A stretch of DNA of 51,393 nucleotides from JBIOJM01 sp044450785. GTDB taxonomy: Bacteria > Planctomycetota > Planctomycetia > Isosphaerales > Isosphaeraceae. The translations under genes and the position numbers were made by a program. The stretch spans positions 1 through 51,393 of the forward strand of contig JBIOJM010000021.1 of the NCBI GenBank assembly GCA_044450785.1, read 5' to 3'. This document shows positions 40,889 to 50,683 of the stretch, one piece after another. Position 1 is the first letter of the stretch. Each line of letters starts with the position of its first letter. Under the pieces are notes generated by a model. The model was given only the letters and a program-made list of their open reading frames with translations. It made no database searches and was not told the origin of the DNA.

Positions 40889-41923
40889 GTGTTATCCCGC
40901 ATGGTCGTGATGGGCGTCGTGGTCGTGCTGGCCGGCTTGGTTTCGATGGTCGAGCTTGCGGCGGCGGGTGAGGCGACCGACGATCAGCCGTCGAAGCCGC
41001 TCAGAGCCGGAATCATCGGCCTGGATACGTCGCACGTGGTCGCGTTCACTCAGCTCCTGAACGCTCCGGCCCCCAAGCCCGAGCTGGCCGGCATTCGCGT
41101 CGTGGCGGCTTATCCCGGTGGGAGCCCCGACATCCCTTCGAGCCGTGATCGCGTGGCGGGCTACACGCAGGAGCTGCGCGACAAGTTCGGGGTGACGATC
41201 GCCGGCTCGATCGACGAGCTGCTGGCGAGCGTCGACGTGGTGCTGCTGGAGAGCGTGGACGGGCGGCCCCATCTCGAACAGGCGCGACCCGTATTCCGCG
41301 CCCACAAGCCGGTGTTCATCGATAAGCCGTTGGCCGGCTCTCTGGCTGATGCGATCGCCATCTTCGAGCTGGCGCGGGAGACGAAAACCCCTTGTTTCTC
41401 CAGCTCGTCGCTCCGGTTTGGCCCGGCGATTGACGCGCTTCGCCACAACGCCAAGGTGGGTGATGTCATCGGCTGCGACACCCACGGCCCGTGTTCCCTC
41501 GAGGAACACCACCCCGACCTGTTCTGGTACGGCATTCACGGCGTCGAGGAGCTTTTCACGATCATGGGCACCGGCTGCCAGTCCGTGTCTCGCACCCAGA
41601 CCTTGGGGACCGAGCTGGTCGTAGGGGTCTGGAACGGGGGACGGGTGGGGACGTTCCGCGGCCTGCGGCAGGCGCATTACGAGTATGGCGCGACCGTCTT
41701 CGGCTCAAAGGGGAACGCAAGCAGCAAGGGGGATGGGGGCTATGAGCCCTTGGTGGTCGAGATCGTCAAGTTCTTCAAAACGGGCAAGCCGCCCGTCAGC
41801 GCCGACGAAACGCTCGAAATCTACGCATTCATGGAAGCCGCCGACGAGAGCAAGCGTCAGGGGGGCAAGCCGGTGACGCTTGAAAGTGTCATGACCAAGG
41901 CCAGGGCTCAACCTGGCAAGTAG
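40889..41923 (+). CDS. Secreted Gfo/Idh/MocA-like oxidoreductase
   Basis: The start is GTG at 40889 (GAGGAA site) or ATG at 40901. A Sec-type signal (MVVMGVVVVLAGLVSMVELAAAG) precedes the Rossmann part LRAGIIGLDTSHVVAFTQLLN. The region DVVLLESVDGRPHLEQARPV followed by KPVFIDKPLAGSLADAIA includes the conserved DKP lysine. The protein is shorter (344 residues) than the TAT-type paralogues and uses Sec export, so how it binds its nucleotide outside the cytoplasm is unclear. It is followed after 67 bases by an MFS transporter, so a role in sugar or sugar-acid catabolism is likely. Confidence 0.85.
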   Translation: MLSRMVVMGVVVVLAGLVSMVELAAAGEATDDQPSKPLRAGIIGLDTSHVVAFTQLLNAPAPKPELAGIRVVAAYPGGSPDIPSSRDRVAGYTQELRDKFGVTIAGSIDELLASVDVVLLESVDGRPHLEQARPVFRAHKPVFIDKPLAGSLADAIAIFELARETKTPCFSSSSLRFGPAIDALRHNAKVGDVIGCDTHGPCSLEEHHPDLFWYGIHGVEELFTIMGTGCQSVSRTQTLGTELVVGVWNGGRVGTFRGLRQAHYEYGATVFGSKGNASSKGDGGYEPLVVEIVKFFKTGKPPVSADETLEIYAFMEAADESKRQGGKPVTLESVMTKARAQPGK

Positions 41924-41990
41924 CGTCGGAACTGCGGGCCGCGAGCCGCTTCGACCCGGACGGACCCACGCCCCGAGGAGCCCCAGCTCG

Positions 41991-43418
41991 ATGAGCGACT
42001 CACCCGCGCCGCCCTATGCCCCGACCGACCCCGAGGCCACACCGCCCCTTGACCTGGGCGAGCGCTCGACAAGGGTCCGTTACGGCGTGCTCGCCTTTCT
42101 GGCGGCGATGGCGTTCATCCTTTACCTGGACCGCGCCTGCATCAACCAGGCAGCGCCGATCATCAAGCAGGAATTGGGGATCTCCAGTACGCAACTTGCG
42201 ATCGTTTTAAATGCCTTTGCTTTGGCCTACGGGGTCTTCGAGATTCCAGCCGGTTGGTGGGGCGACCGCTACGGCTCGCGGCGCATCCTGACGCGGATCG
42301 TCGTCTGGTGGTCGTTTTTCACGGCATTCACGGGTGCGGCCTGGGGATTCGGGACGCTCGTCGTGATTCGATTCCTGTTCGGCGCCGGGGAGGCCGGGGC
42401 ACTGCCGAACTCGGCGCGGGTGCTGCGTGGATGGTTTCCCGATTCGTCGCGAGGGCGTGCGCAGGGGTTTGTCACGACCGCGATGCTGATCGGCGGGGCT
42501 GCCGCGCCCCTGGCCTCGCAATGGCTGATTGATCGAGTGGGGTGGCGGTGGTCGTTCGTCGTCTTCGCCCTGGCCGGAGTGGGCTGGGCCATGTCCTTCT
42601 ACGCCTGGTTCCGCGACGATCCGGCCGAGCACCCGGACACCAACGAAGCCGAGCGCCGATTGATCGCCGTGGGGCGAATACCTCGCTCGCCAGCGGACGC
42701 CGCCGAGGCGGCACAAGCGGCTGTCGTCGCCGGCAACAAGGGCGAGGTCCACGGGCCGATCCCCTGGGATCGGGTGATCCCCTGCGCGAATATCTGGCTC
42801 CTGGGCGCGGTCATGATGACGATGTCGGCAATCCATGAAGTGCTCTCCTCCTGGTACCCAACTTACTTGCAGGACGGCCGGGGTGCGTCACAGGTCCTGT
42901 CGAGCCGGCTGGCCAGCCTGGTGCTCGCCGCCGGGGCGTTCGGCACGTTTTTCGGAGGCTGGCTGACCGACTGGCTCGTGCAAAGGACAGGCAGCCGGCG
43001 ATGGGGGCGCACGGCGCAGGCGGTCGCCGGCGCGGGGCTCGCCGCTCTCGGCATCCTGGCCAGTATCCAGACCGACTCAACCGTGGCGGCCTCGGCATTC
43101 GTCGCGCTGGCGGCCTTCGGCGTGCAGCTCCAGCTTCCGTCCTGGTGGGCCAGCGCCACCCAGGTCAGCGGCCGGCACCTGGGTGCGCTCTTTGGAATGA
43201 TGAACATGATGGGTATGTTCGGCAGGATCCTCTTTAATTTCTTCATCGGCGGCTTCGCCGACTGGAGAAAGAGCCTGGGCTATACCGGCCGTGCCCAGTG
43301 GGACCCGGCGCTCTACGTCTACGTGGGTGTCGCCTTGATCGGTATGATTCTCTGGAGCCAGATCGACCCGGAGAAGACCGTCGACCGTCAGAGGGAAGCG
43401 ACCTTGCAAGCAGAATAG
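41991..43418 (+). CDS. MFS transporter of the anion:cation symporter (hexuronate/glucarate) type
   Basis: The 475-residue membrane protein has about twelve hydrophobic segments. The first is VRYGVLAFLAAMAFILYLDRACINQAAP, with the DR motif of the ACS family. EIPAGWWGDRYGSRRILTRIV is the MFS signature loop, and GAGEAGALPNSARVLRGWFP is a family hallmark also found in hexuronate and glucarate transporters. GAG sites precede the ATG at 41991. It follows the oxidoreductase gene on the same strand and probably imports sugar acids. Confidence 0.9.
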   Translation: MSDSPAPPYAPTDPEATPPLDLGERSTRVRYGVLAFLAAMAFILYLDRACINQAAPIIKQELGISSTQLAIVLNAFALAYGVFEIPAGWWGDRYGSRRILTRIVVWWSFFTAFTGAAWGFGTLVVIRFLFGAGEAGALPNSARVLRGWFPDSSRGRAQGFVTTAMLIGGAAAPLASQWLIDRVGWRWSFVVFALAGVGWAMSFYAWFRDDPAEHPDTNEAERRLIAVGRIPRSPADAAEAAQAAVVAGNKGEVHGPIPWDRVIPCANIWLLGAVMMTMSAIHEVLSSWYPTYLQDGRGASQVLSSRLASLVLAAGAFGTFFGGWLTDWLVQRTGSRRWGRTAQAVAGAGLAALGILASIQTDSTVAASAFVALAAFGVQLQLPSWWASATQVSGRHLGALFGMMNMMGMFGRILFNFFIGGFADWRKSLGYTGRAQWDPALYVYVGVALIGMILWSQIDPEKTVDRQREATLQAE

Positions 43419-43477
43419 GTAGACAGGGCTTTCGAACCTGACCTACACGGACCGAGGTGGACGGCGGTCGTCGTTGC

Positions 43478-44803
43478 CTACACTTCCAGCCGCCACGGCG
43501 ATCGCATCTCGCGCGACAACATCGCGTTCCCCTTGTCGGCGCGGGGGCCGACGAACTGCTCGGCCTCGGGGTCCCAATCGAGTGGGATGCCCAGCCGCAG
43601 CGCGATCGCGCCCAGGTGGCAGACCGTGACCGAGCGGTAGCCGATCTCGACGTCGCAGATCGGCCGTTTGCGGCTCCGTACGCCGTCGATGAAGTTGCCC
43701 ATGTGGTCGTTCGAGACGTAGAGGCGCACAGTCTCACCGTGGAGCGGTTCTTCCAGCAGCTTCTTGTCGCTGGCTTCGATCCGGTCTCGGTTCACGAAGA
43801 TCCATCCCTCCTCGCCGATGAATCGGTTGCCGTTTTCACCGTCGCTCGAGGTGATCAAGTGGGTGCCGCCGGCGTAAGTGTAGGTGACGGCGAAGTGCGG
43901 GTGGCAGTTGTAGCAGTTGGGCTTGTGCGAGGGATCCACGCCCGTTGCGGTGACGTTCACCGGCCCGGACCCATCCATGCCCAGGCCCCACTGCGCGATG
44001 TCGTTATGGTGGGCGCCCCAGTCGGTGAGCTTGCCTCCGCTGTATTCATACCACCATCTAAACTCATAATGACAACGTTCCTTGACGTAAGGGACGTCGG
44101 CTGTCGGGCCTTTCCAGAAATTCCAGTCGAGACCGTCGGGGACCGGGCCGGTCTGGAATGGGCCGCCGATCGGGTTGTCGCCGATGCGGGCCTCGACAGT
44201 GTGTACCTCGCCGATCCGGCCGTTGCGGACCAGCTCGCATGCCAGGCGGTACCGCGAGTCGGAGCGCTGCTGGCTGCCGGTCTGGAACACGCGGTCATAC
44301 TTTCGCGCCGCCTTGACCATCGCCTTGCCTTCCTCGATGGTGAGTGACAGCGGCTTCTCGCAATACACGTCGCAGCCGGCCTTCATCGCGGCGATGGCGG
44401 TGAGCGCGTGCCAGTGGTCGACCGTGCCGATCGTGACTGCGTCCAGATGTTCCTTGGCGAGCAGCTCGCGGAAGTCTTTGTAAACGTGGCAATCCTTGCC
44501 GACTTCCTTGGCGGCATCCTTGGCGTGACCGGCGTCGAGGTCGCAAACCGCGATGAACTTGACGCCCGCCTTTCCCTTGGCGGCCTTCATGATGCCGGTC
44601 CCCTGGCCGCCCACTCCGATGGCCGCCATCACGATCTGGTCGTTCGGCCCCGCCTTCTTGATCTTCTCGGCCGCCGCGCCCTGCTCCTCTGACTGCGCCA
44701 GGACTTCGCGGGCGTACCAGAGCGGCAGTCCCGCGATCGTCAAGCCCGCCAGTGAGCGATCGAGAAATCCCCGTCGAGACAAGGTTCCGCGTTCGAGTTC
44801 CAT
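43478..44803 (-). CDS. Gfo/Idh/MocA family oxidoreductase, TAT-exported
   Basis: The ATG at 44803 (GGAGAT site) gives 441 residues with a TAT signal (LSRRGFLDRSLAGLTIAGLP). The NAD(P)-binding region (VMAAIGVGGQGTGIMKAAKGK) is followed by GTVDHWHALTAIAAMKAGCDVYCEKPLSLTIEEG and TGSQQRSDSRYRLACELVRNG. WWYEYSGGKLTDWGAHHNDIAQWGL is typical of this group. It probably oxidises a sugar; the substrate is unknown. It is divergent from the following PVC heme protein gene and convergent with the MFS gene. Confidence 0.92.
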   Translation of the reverse strand: MELERGTLSRRGFLDRSLAGLTIAGLPLWYAREVLAQSEEQGAAAEKIKKAGPNDQIVMAAIGVGGQGTGIMKAAKGKAGVKFIAVCDLDAGHAKDAAKEVGKDCHVYKDFRELLAKEHLDAVTIGTVDHWHALTAIAAMKAGCDVYCEKPLSLTIEEGKAMVKAARKYDRVFQTGSQQRSDSRYRLACELVRNGRIGEVHTVEARIGDNPIGGPFQTGPVPDGLDWNFWKGPTADVPYVKERCHYEFRWWYEYSGGKLTDWGAHHNDIAQWGLGMDGSGPVNVTATGVDPSHKPNCYNCHPHFAVTYTYAGGTHLITSSDGENGNRFIGEEGWIFVNRDRIEASDKKLLEEPLHGETVRLYVSNDHMGNFIDGVRSRKRPICDVEIGYRSVTVCHLGAIALRLGIPLDWDPEAEQFVGPRADKGNAMLSREMRSPWRLEV

Positions 44804-44896
44804 GGTCGATCTCCGCAAAGACACTTCGGTCCCGCCTGGTCACGGTTTCATCATATCACTGAAATCGAGTCGATGAAACGGCCTGCACCTGGTTGC

Positions 44897-44926
44897 TTGG
44901 CCCAGCGCATGGAATGCGGTTATACT
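44897..44926 (+). promoter_or_regulatory. Probable promoter of the PVC heme protein gene
   Basis: TTGGCC (44897-44902) and TATACT (44921-44926) have 18-base spacing, 84 bases before the ATG at 45010. They lie in the divergent gap with the oxidoreductase gene. Confidence 0.45.
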
Positions 44927-45009
44927 GCGAGCGGCCCCGGCTCGAGGTCGACAGCGCGACTGTCCCGGCCGCGCACCCAGAGCCAAAGTGCCTCGGAGAA
45001 CGAATCGCG

Positions 45010-47847
45010 ATGATCGGCCGTGCCCTTGGTCTCTGGATCGCCGTTTCGTCCGCGATGGCGGGCGGGAACCCATCGACGTCCCCGCCCCCTCGATCGCTCG
45101 ATTCACGGCTCGTCTTCGAGCGGATCGCGGCCGAGCCCGATATTGTGACGCCCACGGGGATCGCGGTCGATGGCCACGGGCGCATCCTGGTCATCGAGAG
45201 CCACACCCATTTCCGGCCGAAGGGTTATCACGGTCCCCCGGCGGACCGGATTCGCGTGTTCGAGGATCGAGACCAACGCGGCAAGCCGGAGTGCGTCGGC
45301 AGCTTCTTCGAGGGCACCCGGATGACGATGAGCCTGGCGGTTGCTCGCGATGGATCGGTCTTCGTCGCGACCCGAAGTGCCCTTTACCGTTTGTGGGACC
45401 GCGACGGCGACGGCCGGGCCGACGGTGCCGTCGCGGGCACGCTGCCCGCGCCGATCGTCCGGCTCGATACGACGGGCGACTACCCTCACAACGGCCTGTC
45501 GGGCTTCGCGTTTGATTTCGCCGATGTCGTCGGCAACGTCTACTTCGGCCTGGGCGAGAACCTCGGAGCCGATTACCGGCTGATCGGCAGCGACGGAACG
45601 ACGCTCTCCGGTGGCGGGGAAGGAGGCAACATCTACCGATGCCGGCCCGATGGCTCGAAGCTCGAGCGGATCGCCATCGGGTTCTGGAACCCGTTCCACG
45701 TCACGTTCGACACGTTCGGACGGCTGTTCGCCGTCGACAACGATCCCGACTCGCGCCCACCGTGCCGCCTGCTGCACATCGTCGAGGGAGGCGATTACGG
45801 TTACCGCTTCCGCAATGGCCGCAAGGGCCTGCACCCGTTCACCGCCTGGAACGGCGAGCTGCCCGGCACGCTGGGGATGGTCGCCGGCACCGGCGAGGCT
45901 CCGAGCGGTGTCGTCGAGTACGATCGGCACAACCTGCCCGAAGACTACCTCGGGACGTTGCTCGTGACCTCGTGGGGCGACCACCGCATCGAACAATACC
46001 GCCTCGAGCCGCATGGGGCCTCCTTTCGCGCGACGATGAAGCCCGTGGTGACCGGCGGAGATGACTTCCGGCCCGTCGGCATCGCGGCCGCGCCCGACGG
46101 GTCGCTCTATATCAGCGACTGGGTCGACAAGTCGTACGACCTGCACGGTAAGGGGCGGATCTGGCGGCTGCGGAACGCCCACCCACCCGGCGGTCGGCGT
46201 CTCGATGCGACGGACCTCGGGGCGGCTGATGAGCGTAACCCAAGGTCCAAGGCGATCGTGCTGGGGTCTTTCGCGGCCGCGGCCAGCCCCGGCCTGAACG
46301 ATGAGGTGACTGCTTCGGCATTCCTGCACGACGAATCCGCTCTCATCCGCGCGATGGCCGTTCAAATCCTGCCGGCAGCCCGCATCGATTTGAAGTCGAT
46401 CGCCGCCTCGGACGCCTCGCCTCTCGTTCGCGCCGGGGCGATGCGCCGTCTGGCTGATCCGGCGGCCAAGGATATTCTCTTGAAGGCACTCGAATCCGAC
46501 GATCCATTCGTGCAGCAAGCGGCGCGCCAGGGTCTGCGGCGCTCGCTCAAGTCGGACGAGCTGGTCGCAATCGCCGGTTCGAACGATCTTCTCCCCAGCC
46601 GGCGGCTTGGCCTGCTCTTGATCCTTCGCGACTCGGATCGTCCGGAAGCCCGCGCACTCTTGCCGAAGTTCTTGTCCGACCGCGACCCGTCGATCCGCTT
46701 CGCGGCGATCCAGTGGGTCGGCGAGCATCGATTGGCGGAGTTTCGACCGCAACTGAGGGCAGGGCTGGCCTCGAGCGCGGCGACGCGAAACCTCTTCGAG
46801 GCCACACTGGCGGCGCTGGAGCTGCTTGACGACAAGATGCGCGGTCCCAGGGAGGAAATCGCCGGCGAGGACTACGTCGCCGCGCTGTTGAAGGACCCTC
46901 GAACGCCCGCGGGCGTACTCGAGCGCGGCTTGAGGATGCTTCGGCCTGACCACCCCGTGCTGACGATCGACCGCTTGCGCCGGTTCCTGACGAGGCCCGA
47001 AGAGGCGGTTCGGATCGAGGCGGTGCGCAGCCTGTGTCAGGGCTCACTCCCCGGGCGGTTTGCGCTGCTGGCGAAGCTGGCCGGCGATCGAAACGCCGGC
47101 GCTCCGCTTCGCGCGGAGGCGATCGTCGGCCTGGCCGATGACGCGACCCGCCAGCGCGACCGGCTGCTGGCGCTGGCCACGGACGAGCAGCCGGTCTTGC
47201 GGCGCGAAGCACTGCGCGGCCTGCGCGGAATCGCGCTGACCGAACGCGAGCGATCCCTGCTGCGGAGAACCAGCCGCGGCGATGCTCCCGCGCTCGAATT
47301 GATCGACTCGCTGGGCGCAGGGGGAGCCGCGACCTCTTCGCAAGCTGTCCGCAACGGCCCTGTCAACGTCAACGTCAACGTCAACGTCGACATCGACGCC
47401 TGGCTCGCTCGCCTGGAGGGTCCCGCCGACGCGGCGGCCGGGGAGCGGGTGTTTTTCCACTCGAAGGGCCCCGGCTGCTTTCGGTGCCACCAGATCGAAG
47501 GCCGGGGCGGCCGGGCCGGGCCGGACCTCTCGACCCTGGCGGGCGGGGTCGACCGCCGCCGCCTGGTCGAGTCGATCCTCGCTCCCAGCAAGGAAATCGC
47601 CCCCCAGTTCGTCACGTGGAGCGTCGCCAAAACCGATGGAACCGTCTTCACCGGTATCCTGCTCGAGCAGTCGCCCGAAGGCATGCTTGTCTTCGCCGGC
47701 GCAGAGGGCCGGCTGACCGCGATCAAGGCCGCTGAAATCGCCGAGCGCAAGCCGCAATCGGCCTCGATCATGCCCGATAACGTCGCCCAGAGCATGACCG
47801 TCCAGGAGCTCCGAGACGTCCTGGCCTTTTTGTCGCGAAACCGATAA
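45010..47847 (+). CDS. PVC-type heme-binding protein (TIGR02604/TIGR02603), second copy
   Basis: The ATG at 45010 with CGGAGA is preferred to a longer frame, giving 945 residues with a signal peptide (ALGLWIAVSSAMAGG). The beta-propeller spans ~residues 35-400 (PTGIAVDGHGRILVIESHTHF, the WDRDGDGRADG loop, IGFWNPFHVTFDTFGRLFAVDNDPDS, VGIAAAPDGSLYISDW). HEAT-like repeats follow to ~780, then a VNVNVNVNVDID linker and the heme domain with CFRCH (C823-H827) and the SIMP methionine region. It is a paralogue of the 6939 gene with a different propeller. Neighbouring sugar genes again suggest a dehydrogenase role. Confidence 0.92.
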   Translation: MIGRALGLWIAVSSAMAGGNPSTSPPPRSLDSRLVFERIAAEPDIVTPTGIAVDGHGRILVIESHTHFRPKGYHGPPADRIRVFEDRDQRGKPECVGSFFEGTRMTMSLAVARDGSVFVATRSALYRLWDRDGDGRADGAVAGTLPAPIVRLDTTGDYPHNGLSGFAFDFADVVGNVYFGLGENLGADYRLIGSDGTTLSGGGEGGNIYRCRPDGSKLERIAIGFWNPFHVTFDTFGRLFAVDNDPDSRPPCRLLHIVEGGDYGYRFRNGRKGLHPFTAWNGELPGTLGMVAGTGEAPSGVVEYDRHNLPEDYLGTLLVTSWGDHRIEQYRLEPHGASFRATMKPVVTGGDDFRPVGIAAAPDGSLYISDWVDKSYDLHGKGRIWRLRNAHPPGGRRLDATDLGAADERNPRSKAIVLGSFAAAASPGLNDEVTASAFLHDESALIRAMAVQILPAARIDLKSIAASDASPLVRAGAMRRLADPAAKDILLKALESDDPFVQQAARQGLRRSLKSDELVAIAGSNDLLPSRRLGLLLILRDSDRPEARALLPKFLSDRDPSIRFAAIQWVGEHRLAEFRPQLRAGLASSAATRNLFEATLAALELLDDKMRGPREEIAGEDYVAALLKDPRTPAGVLERGLRMLRPDHPVLTIDRLRRFLTRPEEAVRIEAVRSLCQGSLPGRFALLAKLAGDRNAGAPLRAEAIVGLADDATRQRDRLLALATDEQPVLRREALRGLRGIALTERERSLLRRTSRGDAPALELIDSLGAGGAATSSQAVRNGPVNVNVNVNVDIDAWLARLEGPADAAAGERVFFHSKGPGCFRCHQIEGRGGRAGPDLSTLAGGVDRRRLVESILAPSKEIAPQFVTWSVAKTDGTVFTGILLEQSPEGMLVFAGAEGRLTAIKAAEIAERKPQSASIMPDNVAQSMTVQELRDVLAFLSRNR
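47362..47391 (+). repeat. In-frame hexanucleotide microsatellite (GTCAAC)4 GTCGAC
   Basis: Four exact GTCAAC copies and one variant encode the Val-Asn linker before the heme domain. Gain or loss of units would change linker length without shifting the frame. Confidence 0.9.
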
Positions 47848-47877
47848 GCCTTCGTTCCCTCCTGTCCAATTCTTGAG

Positions 47878-48849
47878 ATGCCGATGAAGCGCATTCCCCG
47901 TGACCTGGCCCGCAAGTTCGCGTTCGATTGGCGCGACGAGCCGCTCTTGCGGGTCGAGCCTGGCGAGCCGTTCGAGGTCGAGACATTCGACGCGAGCAAC
48001 GGGTACATCAAGACCGAGTCTGATAAGGCGATCCCGGCGCGGCGGCCGGGTTTCGACCGGGTCCCACCCCTGGCCAATCCGATCGCCGGGCCGATCTGGG
48101 TCGAGGGGGCGCAGCGGGGCGACGTCCTGGTCGTCGTGATCGATGAGATCGTGGTCGACGACTATTCCTGGATCGCGATCGGACCAAGGCGCGGGCCGCT
48201 GGGCGAGTCGACCCGCTGGCCCGAGCTGTCGAGCGAGTATACCACCAAGGTCTTCCGGCACACTCCCGGCCCCAGCGGCACGACCCGCGACGGGACTCTG
48301 CACTTCGACGAGCGGCGCTCGTGGCCGATCACACCGTTCATCGGCACGCTGGGCGTTGCTCCCGACCGCGAGGTGACCACCAGCCTCGATGGCCAGGGGG
48401 AGTGGGGGGGCAACCTCGACGTCCGCGACGTGGCGCCGGGCAACCGGATCTTGTTGCCCATCTTCCACGAGGGGGCCCGCTTCTATCTGGGCGACGTCCA
48501 TGCCAGTCAAGGCGACACCGAGTTCACCGGCACGGCCGCCGAGACCAAGGCCACTGTGCGGCTCCAGCTCGAGCTGACGAAGGGAAAGCGCATCCCCGGG
48601 ATGCGGATCGAGAAGCCGGGGAGCCTGATCGCCGTCCACGCCGAGAAGCCACTGGACCAGGCCGTCGAAACGGCGACCGTCCACCTGATGGATTGGCTGA
48701 TTTCCGAGTATGGTTTCTCGGCGGTCGACGCCTACTGCATGGTGAGCACCTGTCCGGACTTTCGCATCAACGTCTACCAGATGTGCCGGATTCGAAACTT
48801 GCGGCCCGTGGCCGGGGCGGAGATCCCCAAGGCGTACTTGCTCTCTTGA
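47878..48849 (+). CDS. Acetamidase/formamidase family protein
   Basis: The 323-residue protein has the FmdA/AmdA layout: VEPGEPFEVETFDASNGYI, NPIAGPIWVEGAQRGDVLVVVIDEI, PFIGTLGVAP, and GEWGGNLDVRDVAPGNRILLP. FYLGDVHASQGDTEFTGTAAE gives the metal-binding Asp and His. These cytoplasmic zinc-dependent hydrolases release ammonia from formamide or short amides. There is no signal peptide. It follows the heme protein gene by 30 bases and precedes the P450 by 33, so the three may be co-transcribed. The ATG at 47878 is followed by a second in-frame ATG at 47884. Confidence 0.92.
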   Translation: MPMKRIPRDLARKFAFDWRDEPLLRVEPGEPFEVETFDASNGYIKTESDKAIPARRPGFDRVPPLANPIAGPIWVEGAQRGDVLVVVIDEIVVDDYSWIAIGPRRGPLGESTRWPELSSEYTTKVFRHTPGPSGTTRDGTLHFDERRSWPITPFIGTLGVAPDREVTTSLDGQGEWGGNLDVRDVAPGNRILLPIFHEGARFYLGDVHASQGDTEFTGTAAETKATVRLQLELTKGKRIPGMRIEKPGSLIAVHAEKPLDQAVETATVHLMDWLISEYGFSAVDAYCMVSTCPDFRINVYQMCRIRNLRPVAGAEIPKAYLLS

Positions 48850-48882
48850 TCGTGATGCATATCAGGGAGGGTCGAAGAAGTC

Positions 48883-50235
48883 ATGCCTGTGCTCGTACAA
48901 CCGCGGAATCAAGGTCCTCCCGGCCCCCCGCAGACGTGGCTCTTCGGCAACTTGAAGGAGTTTGGCCGAGACCAGTTGGGAACGATGACCGGCTGGGCCC
49001 GAGAGTATGGCGACGTCGTCTCGGCCCGATTCGGCTCGAAGCGAGTCGTGTTCGTCAACCATCCCGAACTGGTCGAGGAAGTTCTGGTCAACCAGAACCG
49101 CAAGTTCATCAAGCACTATCGGCTGCGGGAGACGAAGCGGACGCTTGGCCATGGGCTGTTAACCAGCGAGGGTGAGTTCTGGCGCAGCCAGCGCAAGCTC
49201 GCCCAGCCGGCGTTCCATCGCGAGCGGATCGCAGCCTATGCCCAGTTCATGGTCGGGTACACCGAGCGAATGCTCGAGTCCTGGGTCGATGGCCAGGCCC
49301 GCGACGTCCAGGATGACATGATGCGGCTGACCCTGGAGATCGTGGCCAAGACCCTGTTCGACGCGGAGATCGGCGGCGATACGGCGGAGGCCAGCGCGGC
49401 GATGGAGACGCTGATGCGCTGCTTCGTTGCCCGGACCGGCCGCCTGGTCAATCCACCGCACTGGCTTCCCACTCCGTTGAATCTGCGGGTCGAGCGAGCG
49501 ATGCGCCGGCTGGAACGAATTCTTGTGACCATCATCGCCGACCGGCGCACGAGCGGCGCGGACCGGGGAGATCTGCTCTCGATCCTGCTGCATGCCCAGG
49601 ACGAGGAGAGCGGCCGTCGAATGAGCGACCGGCAGCTTCGCGACGAGGTCATGACTCTCTTCATGGCGGGCCATGAGACCACCGCCAACACCATGGCCTG
49701 GACCTGGTTCCTCCTGTCCGGGCACCCCGATGTGGAGGCCCGGCTGCACGCCGAACTCGATGAAGTGCTGGGCGGCCGGCCGCCGGCGGTCGCCGATCTG
49801 CCGCGGCTCAAATATACTGAGAGCATCATCACCGAGACGCTGCGGGTCTATCCCACCGTGTGGATGGTGGGCCGTGAGGCGATCGAGCCGGTCGAGCTGG
49901 GTGGGTATCGGATCCCGGCGGGGACGACGGTGTTCATGCCCCAGTGGGTGGTCCACCGCGACAGCCGCTGGTACGACGATCCCGAGGAGTTCCGCCCCGA
50001 GCGGTGGGCGGATGGATTGATCCAGAGGATTCACCGTTATGCGTATTTCCCGTTCGGTGGCGGGCCGAGGATCTGCATCGGCAACAATTTCGCGCTGATG
50101 GAAGCCTCGCTCATCCTGGCGACGATCGCTCAGAAGTACCGGCTCAGGCTCGCGCCCGACGCCGTGATCGCCCCTCTCCCCACGATGACGTTGCGGCCGG
50201 CGCATGGGGTGAAAGTGGTTCTGTCCAGGAGGTGA
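48883..50235 (+). CDS. Cytochrome P450
   Basis: The 450-residue protein has a GGGAGGG site before ATG 48883. It begins GPPGPPQTWLFGNLKEFG. It carries the I-helix motif FMAGHETTANTMAW (~260-272), the K-helix ETLR (E318-R321), the PERW meander block, and the heme loop FPFGGGPRICIGNNFA with ligand Cys398. All canonical motifs are present, so it should be an active monooxygenase, probably of the fatty acid/terpene-hydroxylating CYP102A/CYP4-like style. No ferredoxin or reductase gene is adjacent and no reductase domain is fused, so it depends on partners encoded elsewhere. Confidence 0.95.
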   Translation: MPVLVQPRNQGPPGPPQTWLFGNLKEFGRDQLGTMTGWAREYGDVVSARFGSKRVVFVNHPELVEEVLVNQNRKFIKHYRLRETKRTLGHGLLTSEGEFWRSQRKLAQPAFHRERIAAYAQFMVGYTERMLESWVDGQARDVQDDMMRLTLEIVAKTLFDAEIGGDTAEASAAMETLMRCFVARTGRLVNPPHWLPTPLNLRVERAMRRLERILVTIIADRRTSGADRGDLLSILLHAQDEESGRRMSDRQLRDEVMTLFMAGHETTANTMAWTWFLLSGHPDVEARLHAELDEVLGGRPPAVADLPRLKYTESIITETLRVYPTVWMVGREAIEPVELGGYRIPAGTTVFMPQWVVHRDSRWYDDPEEFRPERWADGLIQRIHRYAYFPFGGGPRICIGNNFALMEASLILATIAQKYRLRLAPDAVIAPLPTMTLRPAHGVKVVLSRR

Positions 50236-50443
50236 ATCAATCGTTGATGATGATGGGCACACACGAGGGTTGGGGCAAGAAAACCGGTCTGTTGTCACGG
50301 CCTTTGAGTTGAAAACGAACTGCGTTCCCGTTTCAGCCCCGCACAGCCGCAGCCAGAGATGTCGATGACGGAGAAATCGTCCTCGCCCGGGAGTGCCCAT
50401 TTGTGGTAAAATCACCCTGGTGCTTACTGTTGGGAGAAATCGT

Positions 50444-50683
50444 ATGGCAGAAACCCCGATGGGGACTCAAGCGACCGACCAAATGGTTTCATCGGTCGTG
50501 ACCCCGACAAATGGCTCAAGTTCCTCGCCCGCTCGCCCTGAGCAGGATGATGATGCCGAACGTCTTCGTGGTGTCGTCGCCCTGCCTCACCAGCGGGACA
50601 TTCTCTTTACCGATGAAGTCGAGCTGGATGCGGGCACGCTTCCGCACTGGCGTCCCCACATCATCGTTGACAGTGGAACTTGA
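50444..50683 (+). CDS. Small hypothetical protein, 79 aa
   Basis: ATG at 50444 follows a GGGAGAA site. The product (MAETPMGTQATDQMVSSVVTP, then RLRGVVALPHQRDILFTDEVELDAG to WRPHIIVDSGT) is acidic and Ser/Thr/Pro-rich at the N-terminus, with a short folded C-terminal part. Its stop overlaps a TTG start of the next gene. I do not recognise the family. Confidence 0.5.
   Translation: MAETPMGTQATDQMVSSVVTPTNGSSSSPARPEQDDDAERLRGVVALPHQRDILFTDEVELDAGTLPHWRPHIIVDSGT

Noticed and set aside
45103..46953. 616-codon minus-strand ORF, and similar long frames at 47044-48684
   Set aside because: Antisense shadows of the second PVC heme protein and the amidase gene; biased composition only.
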